A DNA stretch of 64,000 bases from Prevotella sp. E2-28. GTDB lineage: Bacteria; Bacteroidota; Bacteroidia; Bacteroidales; Bacteroidaceae. Positions 1 to 9,185 of the stretch are shown here, piece by piece. Position numbers and translations under genes: made by a program. The notes beneath the pieces were generated by a model. That model made no database searches. It was not told the origin of the DNA and saw nothing but the letters and a program-made list of their open reading frames with translations. The stretch is from contig NZ_CP091788.1 of assembly GCF_022024055.1 (NCBI RefSeq), positions 1,984,001-2,048,000 of the forward strand, given 5' to 3'. How positions within the stretch are numbered: position 1 is the stretch's first letter; each line of letters starts with the position of its first letter.

Positions 1-544
1 AGTTCACCACCGCCATGCCGCCTTGACTGAAACCTGCAATAATCAGCGGACGACTTTTATCGCGCTGAGCCTGGAAGTGATCGAAAGCCGTACAGACATC
101 ATCCATAGCCATGCGGGCACGATTCAACGCACTATCCTCACTCTCCATCATAAACGCATCAATCGTTGTATGACGGTAGAAAGGTGCATAGAATCGGTTA
201 CCTGGAGACATATAACCAGCAGCCTTATTCATTTCAATAGCCATGCGCTCACGATGCTTTGGATTCCATACGTCAGCATAGTGACAAACGATACTATCAG
301 CCGTCATCCAATCCTCTTCCCATGTTGACACTACATAAAACACATCGGCTCCCGTTCCGTGCTGGTCGCCATCTGCCGTAATCCACATGATAGAGTCATC
401 ATAATCTGGAGCCTCAGGAATATACGATACAGAGGCATTAGCATCCTGAGCTTTTCTTACATGACCGTTAAAACAATTCGTCAGGCTAAAAGCACAAATC
501 CCTAAGAGGAAGACTTTTGCTGAAGCTTCAAGAATCATTTTCAT
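1..544 (-). CDS. DUF3089 family alpha/beta-hydrolase-like protein, 3' end missing
   Basis: The frame is open on the minus strand from an ATG at 542-544 to the left edge, so about 181 codons are present and the C-terminus lies outside the window. The N-terminus is hydrophobic and followed by LTNC, a weak lipobox-like signal. Downstream come a DVFYV segment, an RFYAPFYR segment and IIAGFSQGG, a GxSxG nucleophile elbow. This order is typical of DUF3089 proteins, predicted alpha/beta-hydrolases of unknown substrate. A second in-frame ATG lies two codons later. The gene follows the helicase gene by 46 nt on the same strand and may be co-transcribed. The catalytic Asp and His cannot be seen because of the truncation. 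Confidence 0.75.
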   Translation of the reverse strand, partial: MKMILEASAKVFLLGICAFSLTNCFNGHVRKAQDANASVSYIPEAPDYDDSIMWITADGDQHGTGADVFYVVSTWEEDWMTADSIVCHYADVWNPKHRERMAIEMNKAAGYMSPGNRFYAPFYRHTTIDAFMMESEDSALNRARMAMDDVCTAFDHFQAQRDKSRPLIIAGFSQGGMAVVN

Positions 545-590
545 CCTGTAGTAGTTTATATCATTTGTATTCATCAATGTTCCTCAGGCC

Positions 591-2963
591 CTATTTCACT
601 ATAGTAAACTTGGCGAACTTCAGCAGGAGTTGCTTAGTGCCTACATTACGGAACTCTACCGTAGCTTTTTCATTATCACCAGAGCCCTCAAGCTTTATGA
701 CGGTACCGATACCAAAACGCTGATGTTCTATAACAGCACCTTCATGAAGCCCTGAAGATGATGGAGAAGAAGACACACTAGCTGTACGGGCCACAGGTTT
801 GAAACGACCACCACTTGCTATGTTTAACTGATGCTTGAAGCCCTCGCTGAAAGGATCCACCTTGGGCTCCGGACGACGTGGCGCTACCTGACGGGGCTTG
901 GGATCGGCACGGAACTGAGTAGCCACAGGACGTGGATTCTGCATCCATTCAGGACCCTCGGAGGCACGTTGCCAAGGCAGACGTTGGGCAGAGTTATCGA
1001 AACTACCCATAGAACCCTCAACATGCAATAATGAAGGGTCTATATCACGAATGAAGCGCGAAGGCGTATCGTACTCCATACGACCATAACGGAAGCGATT
1101 CTGCGCACATGTCAGGATGCAATGACGCTCGGCACGCGTGATAGCTACATAAAGCAAACGTCGTTCTTCTTCGAGCTCACGCATATTGTTGGTACACATT
1201 GGCGACGGGAAGATGTTTTCCTCCAAACCCACGACAAAGACCGTAGGAAATTCCAAGCCCTTTGCCGAGTGAATAGTCATCAACGACACCTTGGGCTGGT
1301 CGGCATCGCCTTCGCTATCAAGGTCGGTAAGCAGCGCCACCTCTTGCAGAAAATCGCCCAAGGAAATCTGGTCGCCCTGATCCTCCTCGCGACGCGTCTC
1401 TACAAAGTCTTGCATAGCAGCAAGGAACTCCTCCAGGTTCTCCTGACGCGAGAGGTCCTCGGGGTTGCGACTAGAATAAATCTCCCTTGAGACGCCACTC
1501 TCCATAATGATAGCATGCCCCAGTTGGTAGGCATCCTCGCCATCAAGACGCATACGCCAGCCGTCTATCATCTGACAGAAATTGCCAATTTTGGTGAGTA
1601 CAGCCTTGCTGGCATTGAGATGTTCTGGCTTGGTCATCACATCCCATAGTGATACATTATCCAGCGAAGCAGTATCTACAATTTTATTTACTGTAGTATC
1701 GCCAATGCCTCGCGTAGGATAGTTGATGATACGCTTCAGGGCCTCCTCATCATTTGGATTAGCCACCACACGGAAATAAGCAATCACGTCCTTGATCTCC
1801 TTGCGCTGGTAGAACGACAGTCCGCCATAGATACGATACGGAATACCGTCCTTGCGCATCTGTTCCTCAAACGAACGGCTCTGGGCGTTGGTGCGATAAA
1901 GGATGGCAAAATCACTATACTCACAGTGCTCCTGACGACGGATGCGCTGGATATCCTTACACACAATAATAGCCTCTTCCTTATCGCTGTAGGCAGGCTT
2001 CAACTGCAGCTTCTCACCCTCGTCATTCCGACTGAAAACATCCTTCGGAATCTGTCGTTCGTTCTTACGAATCAGGCTATTGGCAGCCCGTACAATAAGC
2101 TGTGTAGAACGGTAGTTCTGCTCCAATTTAAAGAGTTTTGCATTATCGTATGATTCCCTGAAACTTAATATGTTATCTATATTTGCTCCACGGAAACTAT
2201 AGATACTCTGAGCATCATCTCCAACGACACAGACACGCTGTCGTTCACGCGTCAACTGAAGCACAATTTTCTGTTGGGCGAAGTTGGTATCCTGATACTC
2301 ATCGACCAGCACATAATGGAAGCGCTCCACGTATTTCCGGCGCACGTCCTCATGATTCTGGAACAGCAAGAAAGTCTGCACCAAGAGGTCATCGAAGTCC
2401 ATCGCATTAGCCTGTCGGCAACGCTCAGTATAACGCACATAAATCTCGGCCACCTTAGGCTTCTTCGAGTCATAAAGCGAGCAGTTCACAAAGGCGTTAG
2501 GAAGAATCAGATGGTTCTTAGCCATTGATATCTGGTCGCTCACGCTGGAAGGTTTATAGACCTTATCATCGAGTCCCATCTCCTTCACGATGCTCTTCAC
2601 CAAAGAACGCGCATCACTCTGGTCGTAGATAGTGAAATTAGAATCAAAACCAATCAGATTAGCCTCAGCTCGGAGGATGCGTGAGAAGATAGAATGGAAG
2701 GTACCCATCTGCAGATAAACCGCCTGATGCTGTCCTACTAATCGGGCTATACGGTCCTTCATCTCGCGTGCCGCCTTATTCGTAAACGTCAAAGCAAGAA
2801 TATTCCAAGGCTTCAGCCCTTTTTCCTGCATCAGATAAGCTATCTTATAGGTCAGCACACGTGTTTTTCCGGAACCTGCACCAGCAATTACAAGTGAGGC
2901 GCCGTCGCAATATTCCACCGCTTCGCGCTGACTATCATTGAGTTGTGAAAGTGTGTTGTCCAT
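591..2963 (-). CDS. pcrA: UvrD/PcrA-type superfamily 1 DNA helicase
   Basis: This 790-residue protein is a full-length UvrD/Rep family 3'-5' DNA helicase, an ATP-driven motor used in nucleotide excision repair and in clearing blocked replication forks. The Q-motif region (residues 8-15) precedes Walker A GAGSGKT at 28-34. Motif II VDEYQDT lies near residue 220, GDDAQSIYSFRGA near 250, a TIHSAKGLEF segment near 565 and YVAITRAER near 605. The last ~50 residues (IEHQRFGIGTVIKLEG and onward) match the C-terminal Tudor-like domain that binds RNA polymerase in PcrA/UvrD. The start codon lies one base from the stop of the upstream glycosyltransferase, so a repair helicase shares a transcript with polysaccharide genes. 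Confidence 0.95.
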   Translation of the reverse strand: MDNTLSQLNDSQREAVEYCDGASLVIAGAGSGKTRVLTYKIAYLMQEKGLKPWNILALTFTNKAAREMKDRIARLVGQHQAVYLQMGTFHSIFSRILRAEANLIGFDSNFTIYDQSDARSLVKSIVKEMGLDDKVYKPSSVSDQISMAKNHLILPNAFVNCSLYDSKKPKVAEIYVRYTERCRQANAMDFDDLLVQTFLLFQNHEDVRRKYVERFHYVLVDEYQDTNFAQQKIVLQLTRERQRVCVVGDDAQSIYSFRGANIDNILSFRESYDNAKLFKLEQNYRSTQLIVRAANSLIRKNERQIPKDVFSRNDEGEKLQLKPAYSDKEEAIIVCKDIQRIRRQEHCEYSDFAILYRTNAQSRSFEEQMRKDGIPYRIYGGLSFYQRKEIKDVIAYFRVVANPNDEEALKRIINYPTRGIGDTTVNKIVDTASLDNVSLWDVMTKPEHLNASKAVLTKIGNFCQMIDGWRMRLDGEDAYQLGHAIIMESGVSREIYSSRNPEDLSRQENLEEFLAAMQDFVETRREEDQGDQISLGDFLQEVALLTDLDSEGDADQPKVSLMTIHSAKGLEFPTVFVVGLEENIFPSPMCTNNMRELEEERRLLYVAITRAERHCILTCAQNRFRYGRMEYDTPSRFIRDIDPSLLHVEGSMGSFDNSAQRLPWQRASEGPEWMQNPRPVATQFRADPKPRQVAPRRPEPKVDPFSEGFKHQLNIASGGRFKPVARTASVSSSPSSSGLHEGAVIEHQRFGIGTVIKLEGSGDNEKATVEFRNVGTKQLLLKFAKFTIVK

Positions 2964-2964
2964 A

Positions 2965-3942
2965 TCAATAATTCTTTCCCAAAAGTCCTCTTAATGAAAA
3001 GTAGAGCCATTCCTCTGCACGGAAGAGCGTCCAAGAAGACATTGGCATATACCCCAGTTTATTTACCGTTTTCCCGTCCAGCAACGTCCTGTCTATCGTC
3101 TGCCATGCTCTGTGTAACTCGTTCAAGCCCCATTTCCGCTCGTCCTTCTTGAGTTCATGGCCGTGAACGAAGTAAAACATATAGACACCCACTAAGTTCT
3201 GCCAACGATGATTCTCATATAACGATAGGACGTCGCGTGACACCTTCTGCTCTAAAAGCATCGTTTTCATCGACTCATTCGCCTTCAGATAGTCAAAGCG
3301 ACGCACGCTCACCTGATGTGTCATCGAAGTCTCGTGCTGACGGTAGTGATAGACACCCTTGCAGCGCCCCACCCTCTGTGCATTCAGGAAATGCAATCGA
3401 GTGGTGTTGTCATCGCTATACAGTCGGCAGGTAGTATCATAGGGGAATCGCTGATGAATAGCCGTACGCACCATATAGACCCCATGAATCTGCCAAGTGA
3501 GACTCATCCTGAAGGCTTCCTGCCCATCAAGATATTCAAATGCAAGTAAGGGATAGATATTCGAGTGATCAGGATAGTCCATCGACACATCAAATAGTAC
3601 CGCGTCCATTCCCACTTTCTCAAACTCGGCAACTGCCAGTTCCAGCGCATCCTCAGCAAACCAATCGTCAGCATCAAGGAAACACACGTATTCCCCCTTT
3701 GCCTGTTTCAGTCCCTCATTACGTGCATAGGCCTGTCCGTGGTTCTCGTCCAGATGAATCACCTCTATGCGACTGTCGCGCCGAGCATAGTCATGCAAAA
3801 TCTCCAGCGAACGGTCTGTAGAACAGTCATCAATACAAACGACCTGAATATCGCGGAATGTCTGATTCCGAAGCGAATCCAGACATTCCGACAGAAAGGC
3901 AGAGGCATTATATACCGCCACAAGAACCGTTACCTTAGTCAT
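2965..3942 (-). CDS. Family 2 glycosyltransferase
   Basis: A 325-residue GT-A glycosyltransferase of family GT2, which transfers a nucleotide-activated sugar during surface polysaccharide or glycan synthesis. The N-terminal strand TVLVAVYNASAFL is followed by the DDCS nucleotide-binding motif near residue 38 and the FLDADDW metal-binding motif near 88. A conserved ARNEGL segment sits between them. The C-terminal third is not diagnostic of the acceptor. Its start overlaps the flippase gene upstream by 8 nt and its stop almost touches the helicase start, so flippase, transferase and helicase form one operon. Sugar specificity cannot be read from sequence. Confidence 0.9.
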   Translation of the reverse strand: MTKVTVLVAVYNASAFLSECLDSLRNQTFRDIQVVCIDDCSTDRSLEILHDYARRDSRIEVIHLDENHGQAYARNEGLKQAKGEYVCFLDADDWFAEDALELAVAEFEKVGMDAVLFDVSMDYPDHSNIYPLLAFEYLDGQEAFRMSLTWQIHGVYMVRTAIHQRFPYDTTCRLYSDDNTTRLHFLNAQRVGRCKGVYHYRQHETSMTHQVSVRRFDYLKANESMKTMLLEQKVSRDVLSLYENHRWQNLVGVYMFYFVHGHELKKDERKWGLNELHRAWQTIDRTLLDGKTVNKLGYMPMSSWTLFRAEEWLYFSLRGLLGKNY

Positions 3943-5428
3943 GGCCGTGAAGTTTAGAGGAGATTCTGGATTTCAGAGCATTCCACAGACCCGTCTTCTG
4001 GTGAACGATGTTGATCGAAACGGCCATGCTGACAAAAGCCAGAAGGAGTCCTAACCCCCATGCCAGCCATGTATTGTCGAGCCATGTCGTGAAATAGACC
4101 GCGATGCCCAGCGGCAACTGAATCGCCACCAGTTGAACTACCCCAAGCGACAGTCTGTAGCCGTACTTCACATAAGCATAGGCATAGACCATGACAACAT
4201 TGGCCAGATAAGAGAGACTTAGGGCTACACCTGTTCCTATAAGCCCCCAATAATAAAAGCCCACCACCACAAACAGCACCATCATGGCATCGAAGACACC
4301 CTCCAGAATCAGATATCCTATAGAGTTTGCCTTTGCCAGTTGCAGGTAGGCTATTGGTAATGAAATGGCCTTGAAATACATGGAGAGCACAGCCACCTGT
4401 GCCATTGCAATCACGGGCATAAAGTCCTGACGGAACAACAAAGGTATGACTACTGGCATGAATACAATCAGCAGGGCCAGTAGAGGCGAGGTGATGAGCA
4501 ACGACACTTCTATCTGTCTGTTCACCATGTCGCACATCTGCTTCCTATCATTACCCACGGCCGAAAGACGTGGAAAATAGTCCGTTTCCATCGCTGAGAA
4601 AACCATGCCCGAGTAGGTCACGGCTATCATCAGACCGGCATTATAGAGACCTACGGCATCGAGGTCGCCCACTCTATTTAAATACGAGCGAATCAATATC
4701 TCTGCACCACTTCCCAGGATGCCAGCCAGAACAAAGGCGCCACCCAGTCGAACCATACCCATTCCCTCGCCCAAGATGCCGTGACATCCGTGAAGGCGCA
4801 GCGGGAAGAGTTTATAGGAGTACCAGATGGTAGTCAGCATCATCACGAAAGCCATGAGCACGATGACCGGCACGATACCCGCCTGACCAAATGTGCTGAA
4901 CACAACTACAGCCAAGATCAACGCCACAAAGACATTCACCACTTGGATAACAGCCAGAGCCTTCAGTCGCCTGCAACCTTTAAGGATGGCCGTCTCGCCA
5001 CCCGTCAGCGCCATCAGTCCTACAGCAGGTGCCAGCAAAATAAAATGGAGCGTATGGTCGCCCCATGAGAACGTATGGTTCATCAGCGGACCGGCCAACA
5101 CACACACCAACATGCCTATCAAGGCTGTCAGTAAGCTCCATGCTCGCACCACCTTGATAAAATGCTGAATACGGTCCTCGTCGCCCGAATCAAAAAGCTC
5201 TGAAACATGCTTTACAGCGCTAAACGAGATACCGAGGTTGGTGCTCTGAGAGATGAAGTTTATCGTAGAATTAAAAAGCGAAACCAGTCCCATGCCGCCA
5301 GGGCCCAAGAAATGCGCCACCACCTTGTTGCGCACCAAGCCCACCAGAATACTGAGGCCTTGCACGCCACCGAAGATGCCGACATATTTCAGCACATGAC
5401 CGTAACTACTTTCGTCTTTTGACATCAT
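3935..5428 (-). CDS. Wzx-like polysaccharide flippase (O-antigen translocase)
   Basis: A 497-residue polytopic inner-membrane protein of the MOP superfamily. Hydrophobic helices alternate with short loops along the whole length, about 12-14 segments. The N-terminal GLVRNKVVAHFLGPGGMGLV segment is typical of Wzx/RfbX flippases, which move undecaprenyl-linked oligosaccharide across the cytoplasmic membrane. It starts MMSKDE at 5426-5428, 19 nt downstream of a TACTTTTG -7 box. It heads the leftward operon and is divergent from the three-transferase operon at 5501. Together the two operons look like a compact polysaccharide locus without sugar-precursor genes inside this window. Confidence 0.88.
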   Translation of the reverse strand: MMSKDESSYGHVLKYVGIFGGVQGLSILVGLVRNKVVAHFLGPGGMGLVSLFNSTINFISQSTNLGISFSAVKHVSELFDSGDEDRIQHFIKVVRAWSLLTALIGMLVCVLAGPLMNHTFSWGDHTLHFILLAPAVGLMALTGGETAILKGCRRLKALAVIQVVNVFVALILAVVVFSTFGQAGIVPVIVLMAFVMMLTTIWYSYKLFPLRLHGCHGILGEGMGMVRLGGAFVLAGILGSGAEILIRSYLNRVGDLDAVGLYNAGLMIAVTYSGMVFSAMETDYFPRLSAVGNDRKQMCDMVNRQIEVSLLITSPLLALLIVFMPVVIPLLFRQDFMPVIAMAQVAVLSMYFKAISLPIAYLQLAKANSIGYLILEGVFDAMMVLFVVVGFYYWGLIGTGVALSLSYLANVVMVYAYAYVKYGYRLSLGVVQLVAIQLPLGIAVYFTTWLDNTWLAWGLGLLLAFVSMAVSINIVHQKTGLWNALKSRISSKLHGHD

Positions 5429-5446
5429 TTTTTATATTTCAGTGTG

Positions 5447-5454
5447 CAAAAGTA
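5447..5454 (-). promoter_or_regulatory. -7 promoter box TACTTTTG for the flippase operon
   Basis: Reads TACTTTTG on the minus strand (Bacteroidetes TAnnTTTG), 18 nt before the flippase ATG. No convincing -33 TTTG lies at 19-21 bp. It overlaps the divergent promoter region. Confidence 0.6.
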
Positions 5455-5464
5455 CAACAAAAAT

Positions 5465-5495
5465 TTTGATTTTCCGTTATTTTCTTGTAATTTTG
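5465..5495 (+). promoter_or_regulatory. Near-perfect Bacteroidetes promoter, TTTG-N19-TAATTTTG
   Basis: TTTG at 5465-5468 and TAATTTTG at 5488-5495 are separated by exactly 19 bp. The ATG of the next gene begins 6 nt after the -7 box, so the transcript would have almost no leader. This also argues against the longer in-frame start at 5444, which would lie upstream of the promoter. Confidence 0.75.
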
Positions 5496-5500
5496 TGGAT

Positions 5501-6409
5501 ATGAAACTAAGTGTCATCATTCCCGTCTTCCAAGCGGAAGCCACACTCGACCGTTGTGTAGCAAGCATTGTCGGCCAGACATCTACCGATTTAGAGGTGA
5601 TTCTGGTGGACGACTGCTCGCCTGACTGCAGTCCGAAGTTGTGCGATGAGTGGGCTGCGAAAGACAGTCGTATCCTCGTTGTTCACCATCAGAGCAACCG
5701 CGGACTGAGCGCTGCACGAAACACAGGTATAGAAAGGGCTACTGGCGAACTCATCACGTTTGTTGATTCTGACGATTTCCTGAAGGAGGGAACTTTTCAG
5801 GCTATCATGCCTTTGGCGGAAACGCACGACATCGTAGAGTTTCCCGTTTGCAGGCTGTTTAAGTCTGAACGACAGGAAACGCTTTCCCTTTCCAACAAGG
5901 TTTACACTGACATGGCGCTCTATTGGCTTGAAGGGAAAGGCTATACGCATACTTACGCATGCAACAAAATATACAAAAAACATCTATTTGACCAGATACG
6001 ATACCCAGAAGGCAGAGTTTTTGAGGATGCTGCAACATTACCGAAACTACTACTGGCAGCCAAGGATATCTGTACCACGGACCAAGGCCTCTACTGCTAC
6101 TGCTGGAATGACAAAGGCATCACTGCAAAAGCCAAAGGAACAGAACTTGAGAGTCTGCTCAACGGACATCTAGAATCGCTTAAACTGTGGTGTGATGCCG
6201 TCTTCTATCTCCACGTGCTCAACATCCAAATGGATGTCTGCGAGTTAACGGGCAAGTCCCCTGTCATGCCATTCATCCGCATCAACCCCTTCGGCAAAGG
6301 AATGGATCTGAAACTGCGTATGAAGGCACTGGCATTGAATGTGTTTGGAATAAAAGGAATCTGTAACATCAACAAAACGATACACCAATGGAAGAAAAAC
6401 CGTTCGTAA
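5501..6409 (+). CDS. Family 2 glycosyltransferase
   Basis: About 302 residues, GT2 family. The N-terminus is MKLSVIIPVFQAEATL, followed by the VDDCS motif near residue 36, AARNTG, and the FVDSDDF metal-binding motif near 89. I chose the ATG at 5501 and not the in-frame ATG at 5444, because the canonical GT2 first strand starts here and the promoter -7 box lies between the two. It is the first gene of a rightward operon of three transferases, and the next gene overlaps its last 22 nt. The donor and acceptor sugars are unknown. The C-terminal region is basic and could sit on the membrane face. Confidence 0.88.
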   Translation: MKLSVIIPVFQAEATLDRCVASIVGQTSTDLEVILVDDCSPDCSPKLCDEWAAKDSRILVVHHQSNRGLSAARNTGIERATGELITFVDSDDFLKEGTFQAIMPLAETHDIVEFPVCRLFKSERQETLSLSNKVYTDMALYWLEGKGYTHTYACNKIYKKHLFDQIRYPEGRVFEDAATLPKLLLAAKDICTTDQGLYCYCWNDKGITAKAKGTELESLLNGHLESLKLWCDAVFYLHVLNIQMDVCELTGKSPVMPFIRINPFGKGMDLKLRMKALALNVFGIKGICNINKTIHQWKKNRS

Positions 6410-7350
6410 GTTTCATTATAGCCGTTTATAACATTCCGACGGAGATGGTTTTCAGCTGTCTGGACAGCATCCTAAAACTGTCGTTAAGGAAACATGAGCG
6501 GGAAATCATTGTAGTGGACGATGGTTCAAAGACACCATTAATCAACTACCTGGACAACTATCTGGATGATATCATATATATCCGCCAAAAGAACGGTGGT
6601 CTGAGTTGTGCACGTAACAGAGGACTTCAGAACGCTACGGGACAATATATCCAGTTCGTGGATGCTGACGATGCACTTATCACTAACCAGTATGAACACT
6701 GTCTGGATTTAGCCAGATTCCAGTCGCCCGACATGGTGATGTTTGACTTCAGCAGAAAAGACAAAAGCCAGAAGGTTTATACCGACCAGAAACTGGTCAC
6801 GGGCCGTTATCTCCTGCGTCATCAGAACATCAAGGCTACTGCATGTGGATATCTTTTCAAGTCAACAATCCTTGGTAATCTGCACTTCACACCCGGCATC
6901 TACCATGAAGACGAGGAGTTCACGCCATTGCTGATTCTACGTGCCGGCTCTATTCTGCAAACAGATGCAGAGGCATACTACTACAGGACACGCGAGAACT
7001 CCATTACTACGAGTGAGGATATACGCAACACAGTTAAGAGGCTCAATGACTTCAAGTCTATCATCTATCGCCTATACAACTTTGCCGCAGTGATTCCCGG
7101 CAGTGACCGTATGGCACTTCTTCGACGTGTACACCAGTTGACGATGGACTTCATCTATTTGGTTATCATCGAGACTCGCAACAAGCATTACCTAAACCGC
7201 CAGTTGGAAGAACTGCACAAGAAGGGGCTGTTCCCATTGCCCGACAAAGATTATACCACCAAGTATAAATGGTTCAGAAGACTGACCAATACGAAGATAG
7301 GAATGGCTTTCCTGTTCCGCACCTTACCGCTAATCAGAAGAGAACAATGA
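6388..7350 (+). CDS. Family 2 glycosyltransferase
   Basis: A 320-residue GT2 enzyme beginning MEEKPFVSFIIAVYNIP. It has the VDDGSK motif near residue 47, SCARNRGL, and FVDADDAL near 90, which bind the nucleotide-sugar and metal. A later EDEEF segment is a plausible catalytic-base region in this family. It overlaps the upstream transferase by 22 nt and shares an ATGA overlap with the next gene, so the three are translationally coupled. It resembles its upstream neighbour in layout but is too divergent to be a recent duplicate. Confidence 0.9.
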   Translation: MEEKPFVSFIIAVYNIPTEMVFSCLDSILKLSLRKHEREIIVVDDGSKTPLINYLDNYLDDIIYIRQKNGGLSCARNRGLQNATGQYIQFVDADDALITNQYEHCLDLARFQSPDMVMFDFSRKDKSQKVYTDQKLVTGRYLLRHQNIKATACGYLFKSTILGNLHFTPGIYHEDEEFTPLLILRAGSILQTDAEAYYYRTRENSITTSEDIRNTVKRLNDFKSIIYRLYNFAAVIPGSDRMALLRRVHQLTMDFIYLVIIETRNKHYLNRQLEELHKKGLFPLPDKDYTTKYKWFRRLTNTKIGMAFLFRTLPLIRREQ

Positions 7351-8435
7351 GAATCCTGCTGCTTGGAGAATATAGTAACGTACACGCCACACTGGCAGAG
7401 GGGCTTCGCACACTGGGACATCAGGTCACGGTGGCGTCGAACGGCGACTTCTGGAAGAACTATCCACGCGATATAGACCTCAGCAGAAAAGAAGGAAAAC
7501 TGGGCGGCCTGAAACTACTGGCAAAGGTCTGTGCCCAACTGCCGCAATGGCGAGGTTATGATGTCGTGCAACTTATCAATCCTATATTCCTGGAATTGAA
7601 GGCCAATCATATCCTCCCCATTTATAAATACCTGAGAAAACATAACAAGAAGATGGTGCTCTGCGCTATGGGCATGGACTGGTACTGGGTACATGATTGT
7701 ACGTACCGCAAGCCTTTGCGCTACAGTGATTTCAATATTGGCGACAAGGTAAGGACGGATGAGTCTGCCGTAAGGGAACAGCGCGACTGGTTGGGCACAG
7801 CGAAAGGGGAACTGAATAAGTATATCGCCTCTGATAGTGACCAGATCGTAGCCGGACTTTATGAAGACTACGTCTGCTATGAGCCCTACTTCAAGGAGAA
7901 AACCCACTTCATTCCCCTTCCCATCAAGATGCCTGAGGCTGCATCACCCATCACTCATCATCCCTCTTCCGTCAAGATCTTCATCGGCATCAGCAAAGGC
8001 CGCAGTGCATACAAGGGTACTGACATTATGCTACGGGCAGCCGAAGATGTATTGCGTGCTTATCCTGACAAGATGGAACTCATTAAGGCCGAAGGTATTC
8101 CCTTTAACGAATATCAGAAACTGATGGACGGAAGCGATGCCATTCTGGATCAGCTCTACAGCTATACCCCATCTATGAATCCCCTCCTCGCCATGTCGAA
8201 AGGCATCATCTGTATCGGAGGTGGAGAACCCGAGAATTATGAGATACTGAATGAGCACGAGCTACGCCCCATCATCAACGTACAACCCACCTACGAAAGC
8301 GTTCGTGATGAGCTGGAGCAACTCATCATTAACCCTTCTCGTATCAACGAGTTAAAGCGTCAAAGCATAGAATACGTCCGTCGTCATCACGACTATATTA
8401 AAGTAGCCAAGCAATACGAGGCGTTATATCTGTAA
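7347..8435 (+). CDS. GT-B fold glycosyltransferase (family 4-like)
   Basis: About 362 residues from the ATG at 7347, which overlaps the preceding stop as ATGA. A longer in-frame start at 7269 would lie inside the previous gene and is unlikely. The N-terminus MRILLLGEYSNVHATLAEGL with a following GHQVTVAS segment is a GT-B Rossmann start. The C-terminal half has a GISKGRSAYKGTDIML donor-domain opening and an SMNPLLAMSKG...GGGEPENYE segment that takes the place of the usual E-x7-E loop. It probably adds a sugar in the cytoplasm to the lipid-linked glycan made by its neighbours. It ends 12 nt from the convergent msrA. Confidence 0.82.
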   Translation: MRILLLGEYSNVHATLAEGLRTLGHQVTVASNGDFWKNYPRDIDLSRKEGKLGGLKLLAKVCAQLPQWRGYDVVQLINPIFLELKANHILPIYKYLRKHNKKMVLCAMGMDWYWVHDCTYRKPLRYSDFNIGDKVRTDESAVREQRDWLGTAKGELNKYIASDSDQIVAGLYEDYVCYEPYFKEKTHFIPLPIKMPEAASPITHHPSSVKIFIGISKGRSAYKGTDIMLRAAEDVLRAYPDKMELIKAEGIPFNEYQKLMDGSDAILDQLYSYTPSMNPLLAMSKGIICIGGGEPENYEILNEHELRPIINVQPTYESVRDELEQLIINPSRINELKRQSIEYVRRHHDYIKVAKQYEALYL

Positions 8436-8447
8436 GAGATTAAGAGG

Positions 8448-9026
8448 TCATCTTGTTGGTTTGGCTTTCCTTGCAAACTCAAAGAGCGATAAGGGCAGAT
8501 GGCAGTAGCCGTCAGGATTCTTGTCGAGATAGTCCTGATGATACTCTTCGGCGGTGTAGAAGTTCTGAAGAGGTAGCTTCTCTACGGCCATGGGCTGCTC
8601 GTAGTTTTTCTGCTCGTCGGCAAACACCTTCTCGATGACAGGCAGATCCTCAGGATCGGTATAATAGACACCTGTACGATAGCGCGTGCCTTCGTCGTGG
8701 CCCTGCTTGTTGAGACTGGTTGGGTCGATTGCCTTGAAGAACATCTGCAACAGGAATTCGAGGCTAACAACATCGGGATAGTACCTCACAAGGACGGTCT
8801 CGGCAAAACCAGTTTGATCTGTATATACCTCTTTATAAGTTGGATTCTCTGTGTGCCCGTTGGCGAATCCAACTTCTGTCAGGGCTACGCCCTCAATCTG
8901 CTTAAAGTAATGCTCTGTACCCCAGAAGCAGCCCCCTGCCAAGTAGATATCCTTGGTAGGCTTCGTTAATAACTCACCCTCTTGGGCCTGTGCGTTCGTT
9001 AATTGTTGGTCTAGTTCGTTCATCAT
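8448..9026 (-). CDS. msrA: Peptide-methionine (S)-S-oxide reductase MsrA
   Basis: A 192-residue MsrA, which reduces methionine-S-sulfoxide in oxidized proteins. The catalytic motif GGCFWGTEH places the nucleophilic cysteine at residue 33, followed by GVALTEVGFANGHTENPTYKEV and, later, the FYTAEEYHQDYLDKNP substrate-binding stretch, all MsrA signatures. There is no signal peptide, so it should act in the cytoplasm, and no fused MsrB domain. The ~25-residue extension before the catalytic core is poorly conserved-looking. It sits beside an Fe-S protein and OxyR, in line with a peroxide-stress neighbourhood. Confidence 0.95.
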   Translation of the reverse strand: MMNELDQQLTNAQAQEGELLTKPTKDIYLAGGCFWGTEHYFKQIEGVALTEVGFANGHTENPTYKEVYTDQTGFAETVLVRYYPDVVSLEFLLQMFFKAIDPTSLNKQGHDEGTRYRTGVYYTDPEDLPVIEKVFADEQKNYEQPMAVEKLPLQNFYTAEEYHQDYLDKNPDGYCHLPLSLFEFARKAKPTR

Positions 9027-9075
9027 AAAATTTCTAAATACACTTAAATCTGACTACAATAATAAAATATCTTTG

Positions 9076-9083
9076 CAAATTTA
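9076..9083 (-). promoter_or_regulatory. -7 promoter box TAAATTTG for msrA
   Basis: TAAATTTG on the minus strand, about 50 nt upstream of the msrA ATG. The surrounding spacer is AT-rich and otherwise empty. Confidence 0.5.
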
Positions 9084-9185
9084 CGAATAATTGCTGGTTA
9101 TTTGCTAAATTTGCAACGAAATTTAACGAAGATTGTTTATATATAAAACCAACAAAAAGATAGCGATGGCATATATATAAATAGT

